This document shows, one piece after another, positions 1 through 6,939 of a DNA stretch of 50,961 nucleotides; the stretch's first letter is position 1, and every line of letters begins with the position of its first letter. The stretch lies in the NCBI GenBank assembly GCA_947448135.1, contig CANFLZ010000015.1:1-50961 (forward strand). Direction: 5' to 3'. The position numbers were made by a program, and so were the translations under genes. The notes under the pieces were generated by a model. It had not been told where the DNA came from. It ran no database searches and saw only the letters and a program-made list of their open reading frames with translations. Origin of the DNA: Flavobacteriales bacterium. Lineage in GTDB: Bacteria > Bacteroidota > Bacteroidia > Flavobacteriales_D > Sanyastnellaceae.

Positions 1-327
1 AACGGTTTCCTTGTCAAAATCATACATGTCGCCGTAATCTCCCTTTTGGCGTGAATCAAAAAGGTCAGAATACAAACGTCCCATCTCCATTGGGATTTTT
101 CCATTCTTCACGTAATGTAGATTCAATTGATTTCGTAATCCTGCATGTGTTTTGGTTTCAATGCCATCTTTAAGTGTCAATGCAGAAACCAAATAGTAAC
201 AAGTATAATATAGACGATTGATAGAACCATTCCAACTTCCAGATTGAGCCAGTAACAGAGCATCGTTATAAGCCTGGTCGCTTTTCTCGATCCGATATTT
301 TATATAATCGCCTATGAAGTCACTCAT
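1..327 (-). CDS. HEPN-domain protein, 3' end outside window
   Basis: Only the first 109 codons lie in the window. The protein has the look of the small all-helical HEPN family: an N-terminal helix, then an Asn-Arg-Leu-Tyr-Tyr helix (about residues 38-50), a later Thr-His-Ala-Gly segment and an Asp-Ser-Arg-Gln-Lys-Gly-Asp-Tyr segment near the cut. HEPN proteins paired with minimal nucleotidyltransferases are usually toxic RNases or RNA-binding partners. The ATG at 327 overlaps the stop of the upstream nucleotidyltransferase gene as ATGA, so the two are almost certainly co-translated. The usual RNase motif (Arg, 4-6 residues, His) is not clear in the visible part, so toxicity is inferred from the pairing. 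Confidence 0.75.
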   Translation of the reverse strand, partial: MSDFIGDYIKYRIEKSDQAYNDALLLAQSGSWNGSINRLYYTCYYLVSALTLKDGIETKTHAGLRNQLNLHYVKNGKIPMEMGRLYSDLFDSRQKGDYGDMYDFDKETV

Positions 328-638
328 AAGTAAACACCTTCTCGAGTTACATTCTTAAACAACGGAGTCACGCTCATTTTAGAATTCCAATCTGCTAATG
401 TGTAAACGAAAGTGGAAATGGGTTCTTCAACTTCCAATTCTACGTCGTATAGTTTGTGACGAATATTCTGCTCGTCTTTGAACGTGACAAATGGTCGGTC
501 AAGAAGCACCAGAATATCCCAATCGGATTCTTTGGTATCAGTGCCGCGGGCTTTTGAGCCAAACAAAATAATTTTAGCACCAGCAACTTCCTTGTTGATG
601 GTTTCTTTTATTTTTTTAATGATACTCTCCTTGTTCAT
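324..638 (-). CDS. MNT-type minimal nucleotidyltransferase (antitoxin-like)
   Basis: The 104-aa protein carries the minimal nucleotidyltransferase signature: Gly27-Ser28, ten residues, then Asp39-Trp-Asp41 (GSKARGTDTKESDWD), the metal- and NTP-binding core. In characterised MNT/HEPN pairs the enzyme AMPylates a tyrosine of its HEPN partner and so neutralises it; that role is inferred here from the adjacent HEPN gene. The start at 638 gives a normal family length. A TATCTTTA sequence just upstream (645-652 on the reverse strand) resembles the Bacteroidota -7 element but lacks its final G. Such pairs are typical of mobile or accessory DNA. Confidence 0.85.
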   Translation of the reverse strand: MNKESIIKKIKETINKEVAGAKIILFGSKARGTDTKESDWDILVLLDRPFVTFKDEQNIRHKLYDVELEVEEPISTFVYTLADWNSKMSVTPLFKNVTREGVYL

Positions 639-759
639 TGAAGTAAAGATAATGATTTATTTTAGGTAATTATAAATTCAATATTTGTTTGCCTTGCGTT
701 ATCTTTTGGAACGTATGTACTGAAACGGGAAGCTTTTGACAAGGAATTCAATTTGGCAG

Positions 760-1020
760 TCATCTCGGTTCAATCCTCTCCCACAAAACAATCACGGCAT
801 TGTCAAGGATGGTGATGGGGCTTTGCCCCATCACTCGTTTCATTGCGTTGTGCAAGGCGATTACCCTGCGGGCTTGCTGTCGCGACCCGACGAACCCTGT
901 CTCTACCGTTGCATTGTAGGTCTCTACCAATTGCTCTGGGCTGTATTGAATCAGTTCCTCCAAATACTTTTGAATGGGCTCTGCATCTTCTTTGCGTCCG
1001 AAAAACACATACTTATCCAT
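760..1020 (-). CDS. hypothetical protein, last gene of a three-gene operon
   Basis: This 86-aa soluble, mostly helical protein was not recognised. It has a charged N-terminus and a central basic stretch (Ser-Arg-Gln-Gln-Ala-Arg-Arg, about residues 46-52), and no signal peptide or membrane segment. Its start lies 8 bp inside the end of the preceding gene (1013-1453), which implies translational coupling and supports it being a real gene. Roughly 120 bp with no convincing gene separates it from the MNT gene start, so it is not part of that pair. Function unknown. Confidence 0.55.
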   Translation of the reverse strand: MDKYVFFGRKEDAEPIQKYLEELIQYSPEQLVETYNATVETGFVGSRQQARRVIALHNAMKRVMGQSPITILDNAVIVLWERIEPR

Positions 1021-1453
1021 GGCTTACGGTTTTATTGGATTCAACATGATGTGCATGGGCCATGGCGATGAATTCGTCTTGACTGGCGACCAAAGTTCCT
1101 CCCGCAGGAATGGAGTGACTGAACTTCAATCCCTCGGGTTCAAAGTAGTAAGCTTGATTCGGATCCAAGACCACGCACAATCGATTGAAATTGTTTTTCT
1201 GCGCGTCGATGTGCTTTTTGAATTTCCAAATGGCATTGAGCAATATGGAATGTTGTTCTTGAATGTCATCCGCAGGGGTTTGAATCAAGATGCCTCTTAA
1301 TCCTTTTTCATTCTCCTTTACAAAATGAATGGGAATCTGCATGTAGATACCAGAGGAGATGCGGATGATAACGTAAGGGAATTTACCATATCCCATGTCC
1401 ACGTGGCTTCTGCTGATGCCAAAGCCTATTTTATTCTCGGGTTGTGGGCTCAT
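1013..1453 (-). CDS. hypothetical protein, middle gene of a three-gene operon
   Basis: A 146-aa soluble protein of unknown family. It reads as alternating beta strands with a central helix (about residues 66-88) and has a His-rich C-terminus (Ala-His-Ala-His-His near residue 135). There is no signal peptide. The ATG at 1453 overlaps the stop of the upstream gene by four bases (ATGA) and its own end overlaps the next gene by eight, so the three genes form one translational unit. No catalytic motif was recognised; function cannot be assigned from sequence alone. Confidence 0.6.
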   Translation of the reverse strand: MSPQPENKIGFGISRSHVDMGYGKFPYVIIRISSGIYMQIPIHFVKENEKGLRGILIQTPADDIQEQHSILLNAIWKFKKHIDAQKNNFNRLCVVLDPNQAYYFEPEGLKFSHSIPAGGTLVASQDEFIAMAHAHHVESNKTVSHG

Positions 1454-1821
1454 TTTGTTTCTGTATTAGCGATGAATTGAATGGATTGAATGTCTTTTAA
1501 GTCAAACGGAATGGGTAGCGGAATAATCAACACATATGGACATTGTGACTGCACGTCAAAGTCGCCTTGCGGTTGATGATAGGCATAAGTAGCACTTTGA
1601 AATTGGAGATGTCCATCCAGGTGCAAGAGCAGCGCATCGCGCAGTTGCGAAAGATGCAAGGTGGACACCAAAGCCCCATGCGAGAAGTGGAGCAGGATAG
1701 GAAAGTGGTGTTCCTGCACGATGGGAGGAACATCGAGAAAGGTGGAGGTTGCGATAACCTCGGTGGTGTGGAAGTTGATTTCCAGACCTGAAGACAAGCG
1801 AACGGTTAGTTGCTTTTTCAT
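1450..1821 (-). CDS. hypothetical protein, first gene of a three-gene operon
   Basis: A 123-aa soluble protein of unknown family, beta-rich and unusually rich in His and Gln, with no signal peptide. It is the promoter-proximal gene of the 1821-to-760 operon. Its promoter is the reverse-strand half of the mirror-image regulatory region at 1907-2097 (TACATTTG at 1975-1968, about 150 bp upstream of the start), so the transcript has a long leader. Candidate roles (accessory or conflict system) are guesswork; only co-expression with the two downstream genes, and shared control with the divergent gene at 2119, are supported. Confidence 0.6.
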   Translation of the reverse strand: MKKQLTVRLSSGLEINFHTTEVIATSTFLDVPPIVQEHHFPILLHFSHGALVSTLHLSQLRDALLLHLDGHLQFQSATYAYHQPQGDFDVQSQCPYVLIIPLPIPFDLKDIQSIQFIANTETK

Positions 1822-1906
1822 ACAAATAGAATTAAGTGATACAATAATTTTTCTTTGTACTTAAAACGAGAAATGGGAGATACGTTGATTTTGGCTTGTC
1901 GCCCGT

Positions 1907-2097
1907 ATTGTTTTACCACCGTGGTGTCTACACTCGGTTGGTACCATTTAAGGTTCGAAATACGGGGCAAATGTATACAAGATTTTTTGTTTTCAAAATC
2001 AAAGGAAAAATATTTTTATAATTCCTATATATTTGCCCCATCATCAAGACGACAAAAAGTCACCAACCGAGCAACAAAGCCGCGGTGGTAAAACGAT
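1907..2097. promoter_or_regulatory. mirror-image divergent promoter and leader region
   Basis: The gap between divergent genes 1821(-) and 2119(+) is built as two inverted copies of one control unit. Plus half: TATATTTG (2028-2035), CCCC, ACCAACCGAG (2062-2071), CCGCGGTGGTAAAACGAT (2080-2097). Minus half, read on the reverse strand: TACATTTG (1975-1968), CCCC, ACCAACCGAG (1942-1933), CCACGGTGGTAAAACAAT (1924-1907). Spacings agree to within about 1 bp. A TTTG on the reverse strand at 1997-1994, 18 bp from the -7 box, can serve as the -33 element. ACCAACCG and CGGTGGT within each leader can pair imperfectly, so both mRNAs may start with the same hairpin. Confidence 0.7.
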
Positions 2098-2118
2098 GAG
2101 GATTTAAAAATCAAAAAA

Positions 2119-2670
2119 ATGAAAAGCAATTATTCCGACAGGTATTTCCTTGTCCTCTATTTCCATCATTATTTGGTAGATTCCGTCAAAGGCTACTTTG
2201 TACAAGAAAACAATGAGCATATTGAGATACATCGACAGTTGATTGAATTCGATGGTGATCTGGTGGAGAATGAAAATACAGAAATTCAGCTATCCATTCC
2301 TAAAGAAGAATTTTCAGAGGAATCCACCTTGCGATTGTTTTGTCTTCATGAACCCAAACGCTCGGGCGGATTTGATGGTCGCATGCGATTCCTTCAATCA
2401 TCAATCATAACCGAAGCGGAGTTCAACAGCATTTTGGAATCGGAAGACAATCGGAAGGATATGATACGTGAGAAAGCCAAAGGAAATCGAAATGCTGTCA
2501 TTGACCTATTGGAAAAGCAAGGTTACAATCCTATACCTTCGGATGCCAATGAGTTTGTTTGGACGGCAGGCTGCAAATTTCACCAGGGCAAGCACCTGAT
2601 GTTCATCGACACCCGCACCAACATCTGCTCCTGTCCGTATGGAGGGAAGCGAGAGAAGTTGGGGGAATAA
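2119..2670 (+). CDS. hypothetical protein sharing a mirrored promoter with the 760-1821 operon
   Basis: A 183-aa soluble protein that was not recognised. The N-terminal half is beta-rich, the middle holds a charged helix (about residues 112-135), and the C-terminal part has a Cys/His cluster (Cys149, His152, His156 and a final Cys-Ser-Cys-Pro near residue 168) that could bind metal. No signal peptide. It is transcribed divergently from the three-gene operon 1821-760 with the same promoter and leader architecture, so the four genes are likely expressed together. A second open frame over its 3' end (2559-2879) looks like a shadow. Confidence 0.6.
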   Translation: MKSNYSDRYFLVLYFHHYLVDSVKGYFVQENNEHIEIHRQLIEFDGDLVENENTEIQLSIPKEEFSEESTLRLFCLHEPKRSGGFDGRMRFLQSSIITEAEFNSILESEDNRKDMIREKAKGNRNAVIDLLEKQGYNPIPSDANEFVWTAGCKFHQGKHLMFIDTRTNICSCPYGGKREKLGE

Positions 2671-2760
2671 TCAGCTATAGAGTTTTCAGTGCGATAGGAT
2701 TGTTATTTCCTAAAATAATTATTGTAATATGCTCAATTCTATGGAAAGTCCAGTATATCT

Positions 2761-2801
2761 CGATTTATTGCGGTAAATCGCGGTTAACCGCGGTGCACCG
2801 C
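2761..2801. repeat. cluster of overlapping palindromes at 10-bp spacing
   Basis: Two perfect 12-bp palindromes, GCGGTTAACCGC (2780-2791) and GCGGTGCACCGC (2790-2801), share two bases. An imperfect third, GCGGTAAATCGC, lies at 2770-2781. Their starts are exactly 10 bp apart, about one helical turn. A hairpin CGATTTA/TAAATCG (2761-2767 with 2774-2780) overlaps the left end. The layout suits repeated binding of a dimeric protein on one DNA face, or a compact structured RNA. CCGCGGTG also occurs in the leader of the 2119 gene (2080-2087). Confidence 0.6.
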
Positions 2802-2933
2802 ATATTTTGGCCTGGTTCGGATTATTGTTGGTTTTATCTTGACTTGAAAAATACGAAAGAAGAATTAGATTTGATTTAGAATATGAATTGATGTAAAAAG
2901 GACTACTTTCATTTTATAATCCTTTGTATTTCG

Positions 2934-3086
2934 ATGCGAAAAATTCAGATCTTTTATGTTGCTTTTCTTCTTTTTAGTCGAGCTATTAATAGTTCTAATT
3001 CTTTTGAACAGAATCTGGATTTTATTCATTCGGAGGGAAATCTAAGTAGGGTAAACAGGGGCTGTTCAATACCAGGAATGAAGTAG
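2934..3086 (+). CDS. possible small secreted protein (50 aa)
   Basis: A short frame starts at an ATG behind CCTTTGTATTTCG and encodes 50 residues. The N-terminus looks like a signal peptide (basic Met-Arg-Lys, then a hydrophobic run to about residue 14); the rest is polar. No homologue recognised. It may equally be chance coding or the remnant of a longer gene. It is listed because it is the only signal-peptide-like frame in this 465-bp gap. Confidence 0.2.
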   Translation: MRKIQIFYVAFLLFSRAINSSNSFEQNLDFIHSEGNLSRVNRGCSIPGMK

Positions 3087-3135
3087 TTGGATGAAAATTT
3101 TGGGGTGATAATAAGGGTGGAGAAATAAAAATGAA

Positions 3136-3939
3136 ATGGAAATGAAAATAGGTATTCAAGCTTTGATAATGTTAGGATTGATTTTGACGATCCTGTTTGT
3201 TCAGAATCGATTGTATTTGAGGGTTACATCGCTGCGTGCGGCTGCTGAGCAACAAGAAGATGTCGTTGCGGAAGAAAAACCAAAATTGGAGTTGATTGAC
3301 TATTCGGCGTTTTACATGAAAGAAGATACAGTCTATTTGCCCAATCCATCTGGATATACTTTTCAAGTCAATCAAAACGACATCAATCATCTCATTGATA
3401 CATTTCCAGAATTGTTTCAAAAGCACATGATGACGCCTGAAGAAGCCGCTGATACGGCATGGAAACGGAAGTTGATTCAATGTTTTGCAGATGAGGATAA
3501 TTTTTATATCGAATACTATTATTTGATGCGCAAAAGGAATGGAGAGGGGTTTTGCTCAGAGCCACGAGAGAAGCTGCAAACCATTTACATGCTATTGAAT
3601 GATTTGTCACTTTGCGAGGGAATCGGCGGAAATTATCGTGGACATGAGATTGTGGGCATCTTGGCCGATACCGAATACGAAATTTTTGTCTTGCAAGAAA
3701 ATCAGAGCCGATTGAAAGATCACTATAACATGTCCCAGCAAATTCATTTGTATATCGAAACATTGCGTCAATGGGTGAGGGATGAGAATAGTCTACAAAG
3801 AGAGTATGAGGAAGCCGATAGGGTAAAACGAGAAAAGGAATTTCAAGTCATTGTCGATAAACTTGCGAAGGTTATCACCAATGGATATTACTTGGATCAA
3901 GCGCGCGAATATTTTAAAAATACATTGAATAATGGATAG
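3136..3939 (+). CDS. membrane-anchored hypothetical protein
   Basis: A 267-aa protein with one N-terminal transmembrane segment (about residues 6-24) and a long hydrophilic remainder that is largely helical, ending in a charged coiled-coil-like region (about residues 205-255, Arg/Glu/Lys rich). This is probably a periplasm-facing anchored protein. A second in-frame ATG two codons later is an equally good start. Its end overlaps the next gene (3932-4714) by 8 bp, so the pair is co-expressed. No domain was recognised. Confidence 0.65.
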   Translation: MEMKIGIQALIMLGLILTILFVQNRLYLRVTSLRAAAEQQEDVVAEEKPKLELIDYSAFYMKEDTVYLPNPSGYTFQVNQNDINHLIDTFPELFQKHMMTPEEAADTAWKRKLIQCFADEDNFYIEYYYLMRKRNGEGFCSEPREKLQTIYMLLNDLSLCEGIGGNYRGHEIVGILADTEYEIFVLQENQSRLKDHYNMSQQIHLYIETLRQWVRDENSLQREYEEADRVKREKEFQVIVDKLAKVITNGYYLDQAREYFKNTLNNG

Positions 3940-4714
3940 GACAATATTCGTTGTAGCATTGATCCTGCTTTTGGGATGCGATGCCCCTAATAATAACGTC
4001 ACGACAAATTCAATTACCGATGAAACGAAGCTTTTTGTCCTTTCCGTTTTAGATGATGTTGGCGACACCATAGCCAAGGATTTTTCGGTTCGAATGAAAT
4101 TGCCAATGGATACAACGTTTATGGGGTCGGTCCCCCATGTTATTTCTTACACTCAATTTAAGGAGATCGACAGCTTGATTGTACAGGAGGATATGGTCTC
4201 TCTTCGTCGATTTTACGATATTCGTTGTGCTGGTGATTATGTTAGGTTAAAGCGCAGAATTGAAATGAGTGGTCCACAAAAGTATAAGGCCAATTACGTT
4301 CAGGATGTGGACTGGACCAAGGTCAATGCCAACCAAGTCAATTGTATATTTGAAATTTGGGGCATCTATGGCGAGGAGTTTTTTCAGGCAGTCACCCAAG
4401 CCAATCGCCAGGGCAAGTCATTGGCTGAGTTCCATTATGAAAGGACAGAAGGCAATCAAGCCGATAAGGACTTTTTCAAGCATGCCAACGATTCTGTATT
4501 TCGCAAAGCATATTATCCTTCCCAATATTACCTCACATGGGATGATGCAGAGACCGAAGCATTCCGCATCACAGACAAAGGCGTCATCGGTGATTTGAAT
4601 GGAGACGGAGTGGCGGATCGATTGTTGCGATATTGCAAGCAAGGATTCGCAGGGGTTTGTGGCGTGACCAGGAAGGAGAGGGGAGGGAGGTTGGCGTTTT
4701 TTGAGGTGAATTAA
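3932..4714 (+). CDS. putative lipoprotein with a C-terminal Ca-loop-like motif
   Basis: A 260-aa protein whose N-terminus (hydrophobic run ending Leu-Leu-Leu-Gly-Cys16) is a lipobox, so it should be a lipidated envelope protein. Near the C-terminus, Asp-Leu-Asn-Gly-Asp-Gly-Val-Ala-Asp (about residues 216-224) has the spacing of a calcium-binding loop as in dockerin or TSP3/FG-GAP-like repeats. The middle was not recognised. It is coupled to the anchored protein upstream (8-bp overlap) and ends 4 bp inside the convergent gene 4711-5193. Confidence 0.65.
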   Translation: MDRTIFVVALILLLGCDAPNNNVTTNSITDETKLFVLSVLDDVGDTIAKDFSVRMKLPMDTTFMGSVPHVISYTQFKEIDSLIVQEDMVSLRRFYDIRCAGDYVRLKRRIEMSGPQKYKANYVQDVDWTKVNANQVNCIFEIWGIYGEEFFQAVTQANRQGKSLAEFHYERTEGNQADKDFFKHANDSVFRKAYYPSQYYLTWDDAETEAFRITDKGVIGDLNGDGVADRLLRYCKQGFAGVCGVTRKERGGRLAFFEVN

Positions 4715-5193
4715 GGCCCAACTTGGTCAATAGAAGGAATTAAAAATGCAAAAATGGGTACAAATGTCTCAACAAATTGAATCAGTAAAATGATAGAAAC
4801 ATTGTGAAGCAAAAAGAAATAAGTTGCTTTTTTTCGATTTTCTAAGTTATAAATTTGAGGCTTAATTAAAGCGATGAGATAAGGAATGGTCATGAAAAGA
4901 AAAGAAAGAAACCATAAGAGCATTTCAGAAAAAACAACGTCATTTAATTCAGAGCCCCAATATCGCCCTACAGTATGGTCAATATAAGCGCAGACTAAAT
5001 AGACGAAACTCGTTAAAAGGGGTGTTAGCACGGGGAGAGAAATACATGTCTTATTAAGTAATTCAGGGTTTATGTTTTGTCTTAATTTCTCGCTTATAAT
5101 TCCATTTGAAAAATGGTATGCGCAAAAAATGAATGAAAGGCTGTAACCAGCAAAGAATATCAATAAAGAAAGAAACCAAGCTATCGTATCCAT
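4711..5193 (-). CDS. four-helix integral membrane protein
   Basis: A 160-aa hydrophobic protein with about four membrane segments (roughly residues 5-27, 54-71, 85-110 and 123-154) and short loops. Family not recognised. It lies 37 bp downstream of the GH24 lysozyme gene on the same strand and may be co-transcribed with it and the DUF5715 peptidase. Next to a lysozyme, a small membrane protein could be holin-like or protective, but four helices and 160 residues are atypical for a holin, so this is speculation. Confidence 0.6.
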   Translation of the reverse strand: MDTIAWFLSLLIFFAGYSLSFIFCAYHFSNGIISEKLRQNINPELLNKTCISLPVLTPLLTSFVYLVCAYIDHTVGRYWGSELNDVVFSEMLLWFLSFLFMTIPYLIALIKPQIYNLENRKKATYFFLLHNVSIILLIQFVETFVPIFAFLIPSIDQVGP

Positions 5194-5230
5194 GTTCAGT
5201 AGTTTGTTGATTTTTCAAGTTTAGTTTTAG

Positions 5231-5683
5231 TTATCCCTCGATTGAAATTGCATGATTGAAGAACAATTCGGCCTCAGTTCTTCGCCTTTTAATTAGGCCA
5301 TTAATGACAACACCGTTAGCACTGATATATCTGTTCTCGAACCAATCTCTAATTTCTTGTGGTGAAGCGTTGCAATTGATTAACTCGAAAAGTGTTTCTG
5401 ATCCTCCTGTGTTGTAGGTGTGCGAAACCAGCGCGTCGAATTGATTCTGAGATAAGTTAACCTTGATGTTTGTTTTTACGATATTCTCAAATGCTACCAG
5501 ATCGCTTTTCAGTTGAGCTTCGGCATCATCGATGGTGATGATGTTGTTCTCATTTACCGGCCTTCCAAAAATTTGAGTCGAGCCATATCCAATGGTCCAG
5601 CGATTGGCGGTGCATTGATATGCCTTTAATTGCAACCCCTCAAATTTTTGGATTAACGCTATGCCGGTAATTGAAGTTTTCAT
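5231..5683 (-). CDS. GH24 phage-type lysozyme
   Basis: A 150-aa protein with the T4-lysozyme-like (GH24) N-terminal signature: Lys-Phe-Glu15-Gly, then Ala-Tyr-Gln-Cys24, then Trp-Thr30-Ile-Gly-Tyr-Gly. Glu15 and Thr30 match the T4 catalytic Glu11 and Thr26. The Asp20 position is Cys24; Cys is known at this site in other phage lysozymes, and a Cys substitution is reported to be tolerated in T4 lysozyme (from memory). It should cleave the N-acetylmuramic acid-GlcNAc bond of peptidoglycan. There is no signal peptide, so export would need a holin-like or other route. It follows the DUF5715 peptidase by 12 bp. No other phage genes are nearby. Confidence 0.9.
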   Translation of the reverse strand: MKTSITGIALIQKFEGLQLKAYQCTANRWTIGYGSTQIFGRPVNENNIITIDDAEAQLKSDLVAFENIVKTNIKVNLSQNQFDALVSHTYNTGGSETLFELINCNASPQEIRDWFENRYISANGVVINGLIKRRRTEAELFFNHAISIEG

Positions 5684-5695
5684 GTCAAAGGAAAA

Positions 5696-6403
5696 TTAAT
5701 TTCTGGGAACGATGTGAAAACACTTGCTTGTAGCACCAAACTCTTTGGTTTTGTATAATCTTCTTTGCGATTGAAAATCTTCAATAACTTTTTCAAGTGA
5801 TAATTGAAGGTATTTCAATTCATATTGGTCCAGATTCAAGGGTTGATTATATTGATTGAGAAATTCGATATAGGATATATCAATGGCACAACCATTTTTA
5901 TGTGCGCTTTCTGCGCTTGAGCTTGCGGGGTTGTTGTCTTTTAATCTAAACAGCGATGTCACTTTTAATTTGGCATTGAAAAGATCAGATTTACTAATTC
6001 TCTTCTTGAAATTATTTGAAATTTGATAGAGGATTTCCCTGGTTTTCGGAATCACGTATCGCATTTCTTTGTCTTTTATTTTCAATGCATAAGCCCAATT
6101 GGATAATGGAACGGGAACCAGTTTTTGCTTTTTAATTAGACCTTTTAGATTGGCTTTAATCTTCACAGGCTGAACCCCCATCATTCTTACTTCATCCTTA
6201 TAGTCTATCAGTTTATCGTTGGGTAAATATTTGAGTTGTGGCAAGGGATATTCTTTGGAGCATGTATTGTTTCTAATCAGTTGCTTGATTTTATTGGTGA
6301 CACGATTTGAACTACGAGAAACACCCAATAATAAAATAAATCCGATCGATAATAGAAATAAAAATGAGCCAACGGCTATTAAGATTTTGATTTTTTTTCT
6401 CAT
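5696..6403 (-). CDS. DUF5715-like, peptidase M15-superfamily protein
   Basis: A 235-aa protein with an N-terminal membrane anchor (about residues 7-28) and an M15/Hedgehog-type zinc-peptidase C-terminus: Ser-Ala-His168, Asp175-Ile-Ser and Cys-Phe-His230-Ile-Val-Pro-Arg give the His-Asp-His metal site. A preceding Thr-Ser-Leu-Phe-Arg segment (149-153) is typical of DUF5715 proteins in Bacteroidota. The fold cleaves peptide cross-links in peptidoglycan in characterised members, here probably in the periplasm. It lies 12 bp upstream of the lysozyme gene, so two wall-degrading activities are encoded together, 82 bp downstream of an XRE regulator. Confidence 0.75.
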   Translation of the reverse strand: MRKKIKILIAVGSFLFLLSIGFILLLGVSRSSNRVTNKIKQLIRNNTCSKEYPLPQLKYLPNDKLIDYKDEVRMMGVQPVKIKANLKGLIKKQKLVPVPLSNWAYALKIKDKEMRYVIPKTREILYQISNNFKKRISKSDLFNAKLKVTSLFRLKDNNPASSSAESAHKNGCAIDISYIEFLNQYNQPLNLDQYELKYLQLSLEKVIEDFQSQRRLYKTKEFGATSKCFHIVPRN

Positions 6404-6484
6404 GGAGTTGAAGCAGTTGGGTTGAAACTTAAAATAGTATGTATCTAACAGTAAAGGATAAGCTAAAATTTGAAATTAGATTAG

Positions 6485-6811
6485 CTACCCTTCACCACAC
6501 AATTTGCGCAGTCGGTTATTCTCTCTTTCTAGTGCAAGGATATATTTCTCTTTGTAATGATCAGTGGATGGTTGTGTGCCATTTTTATCAGAAGCAGTAT
6601 TGGCGTTGTTGAAATCCAGCAACTGAAGGAGGTCTATTTTTAATTCAATGCAGATTTGTTCTATTCGGGACAAAGGAATATCCGTTTCACCGCGTTCGAT
6701 TTTCCCATAGCCACTGGCGGTCATGCCCAGTCGATCAGCAAAATCCTCGCGGGTGATTTTTTTTGCCTCTCTATAATTCCTGATTTTATTTCCTGCCTTT
6801 TTGTTTATCAT
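6485..6811 (-). CDS. XRE-family helix-turn-helix regulator
   Basis: The start is taken at 6811, giving 108 aa; an in-frame ATG at 6880 would add 23 residues that run through the operator-like palindrome and look non-coding. Residues 5-62 form an XRE/Cro helix-turn-helix (Ile-Thr-Arg-Glu-Asp-Phe-Ala, then Thr-Ala-Ser-Gly-Tyr-Gly-Lys-Ile-Glu-Arg-Gly). The C-terminus is a short coiled coil suited to dimerisation. The gene is divergent from the seven-gene operon starting at 6940, and the palindrome at 6856-6872 lies between them, near where the -33 region of its own promoter should be. Autoregulation and control of that operon are likely but inferred. Confidence 0.88.
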   Translation of the reverse strand: MINKKAGNKIRNYREAKKITREDFADRLGMTASGYGKIERGETDIPLSRIEQICIELKIDLLQLLDFNNANTASDKNGTQPSTDHYKEKYILALERENNRLRKLCGEG

Positions 6812-6855
6812 GGTTAAATAATTATGCCCAAAATATATAAATTTTCTATTGATAT

Positions 6856-6872
6856 TACAACCATTGGTTGTA
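6856..6872. promoter_or_regulatory. perfect inverted repeat, candidate XRE operator
   Basis: TACAACC-ATT-GGTTGTA, 7-bp arms with a 3-bp centre, sits in the 128-bp gap between the XRE gene and the divergent operon. Palindromes of this size with ACAA/TTGT arms are typical of XRE/Cro-family targets. It lies about 20-25 bp beyond a near-consensus -7 box for the XRE gene (TATATTTTG on the reverse strand, about 6833-6825). Confidence 0.6.
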
Positions 6873-6939
6873 TTAAACATCTATTGGAGTTTTTAATTGT
6901 TGCTTTTTAAACCCATTTTTGCTTACTAACCTTAAAATT

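Larger units (their letters stand above)
2671..3135. other. non-coding stretch with phased palindromes
   Basis: A 465-bp stretch without a convincing gene apart from a possible 50-codon ORF at 2934. Its main content is the palindrome cluster at 2761-2801 (separate entry). The remainder is AT-rich, with no tRNA-like fold and no clear terminator recognised. Confidence 0.5.

Noticed and set aside
2559-2879. Plus-strand 106-codon frame overlapping the end of the 2119 gene
   Set aside because: It overlaps a better-supported gene by about 110 bp, then runs through the palindrome cluster and AT-rich DNA; its composition looks non-coding.
4711-6403. Intact prophage
   Set aside because: Only lysis-type genes are present; no capsid, portal, terminase, tail or integrase genes are nearby.
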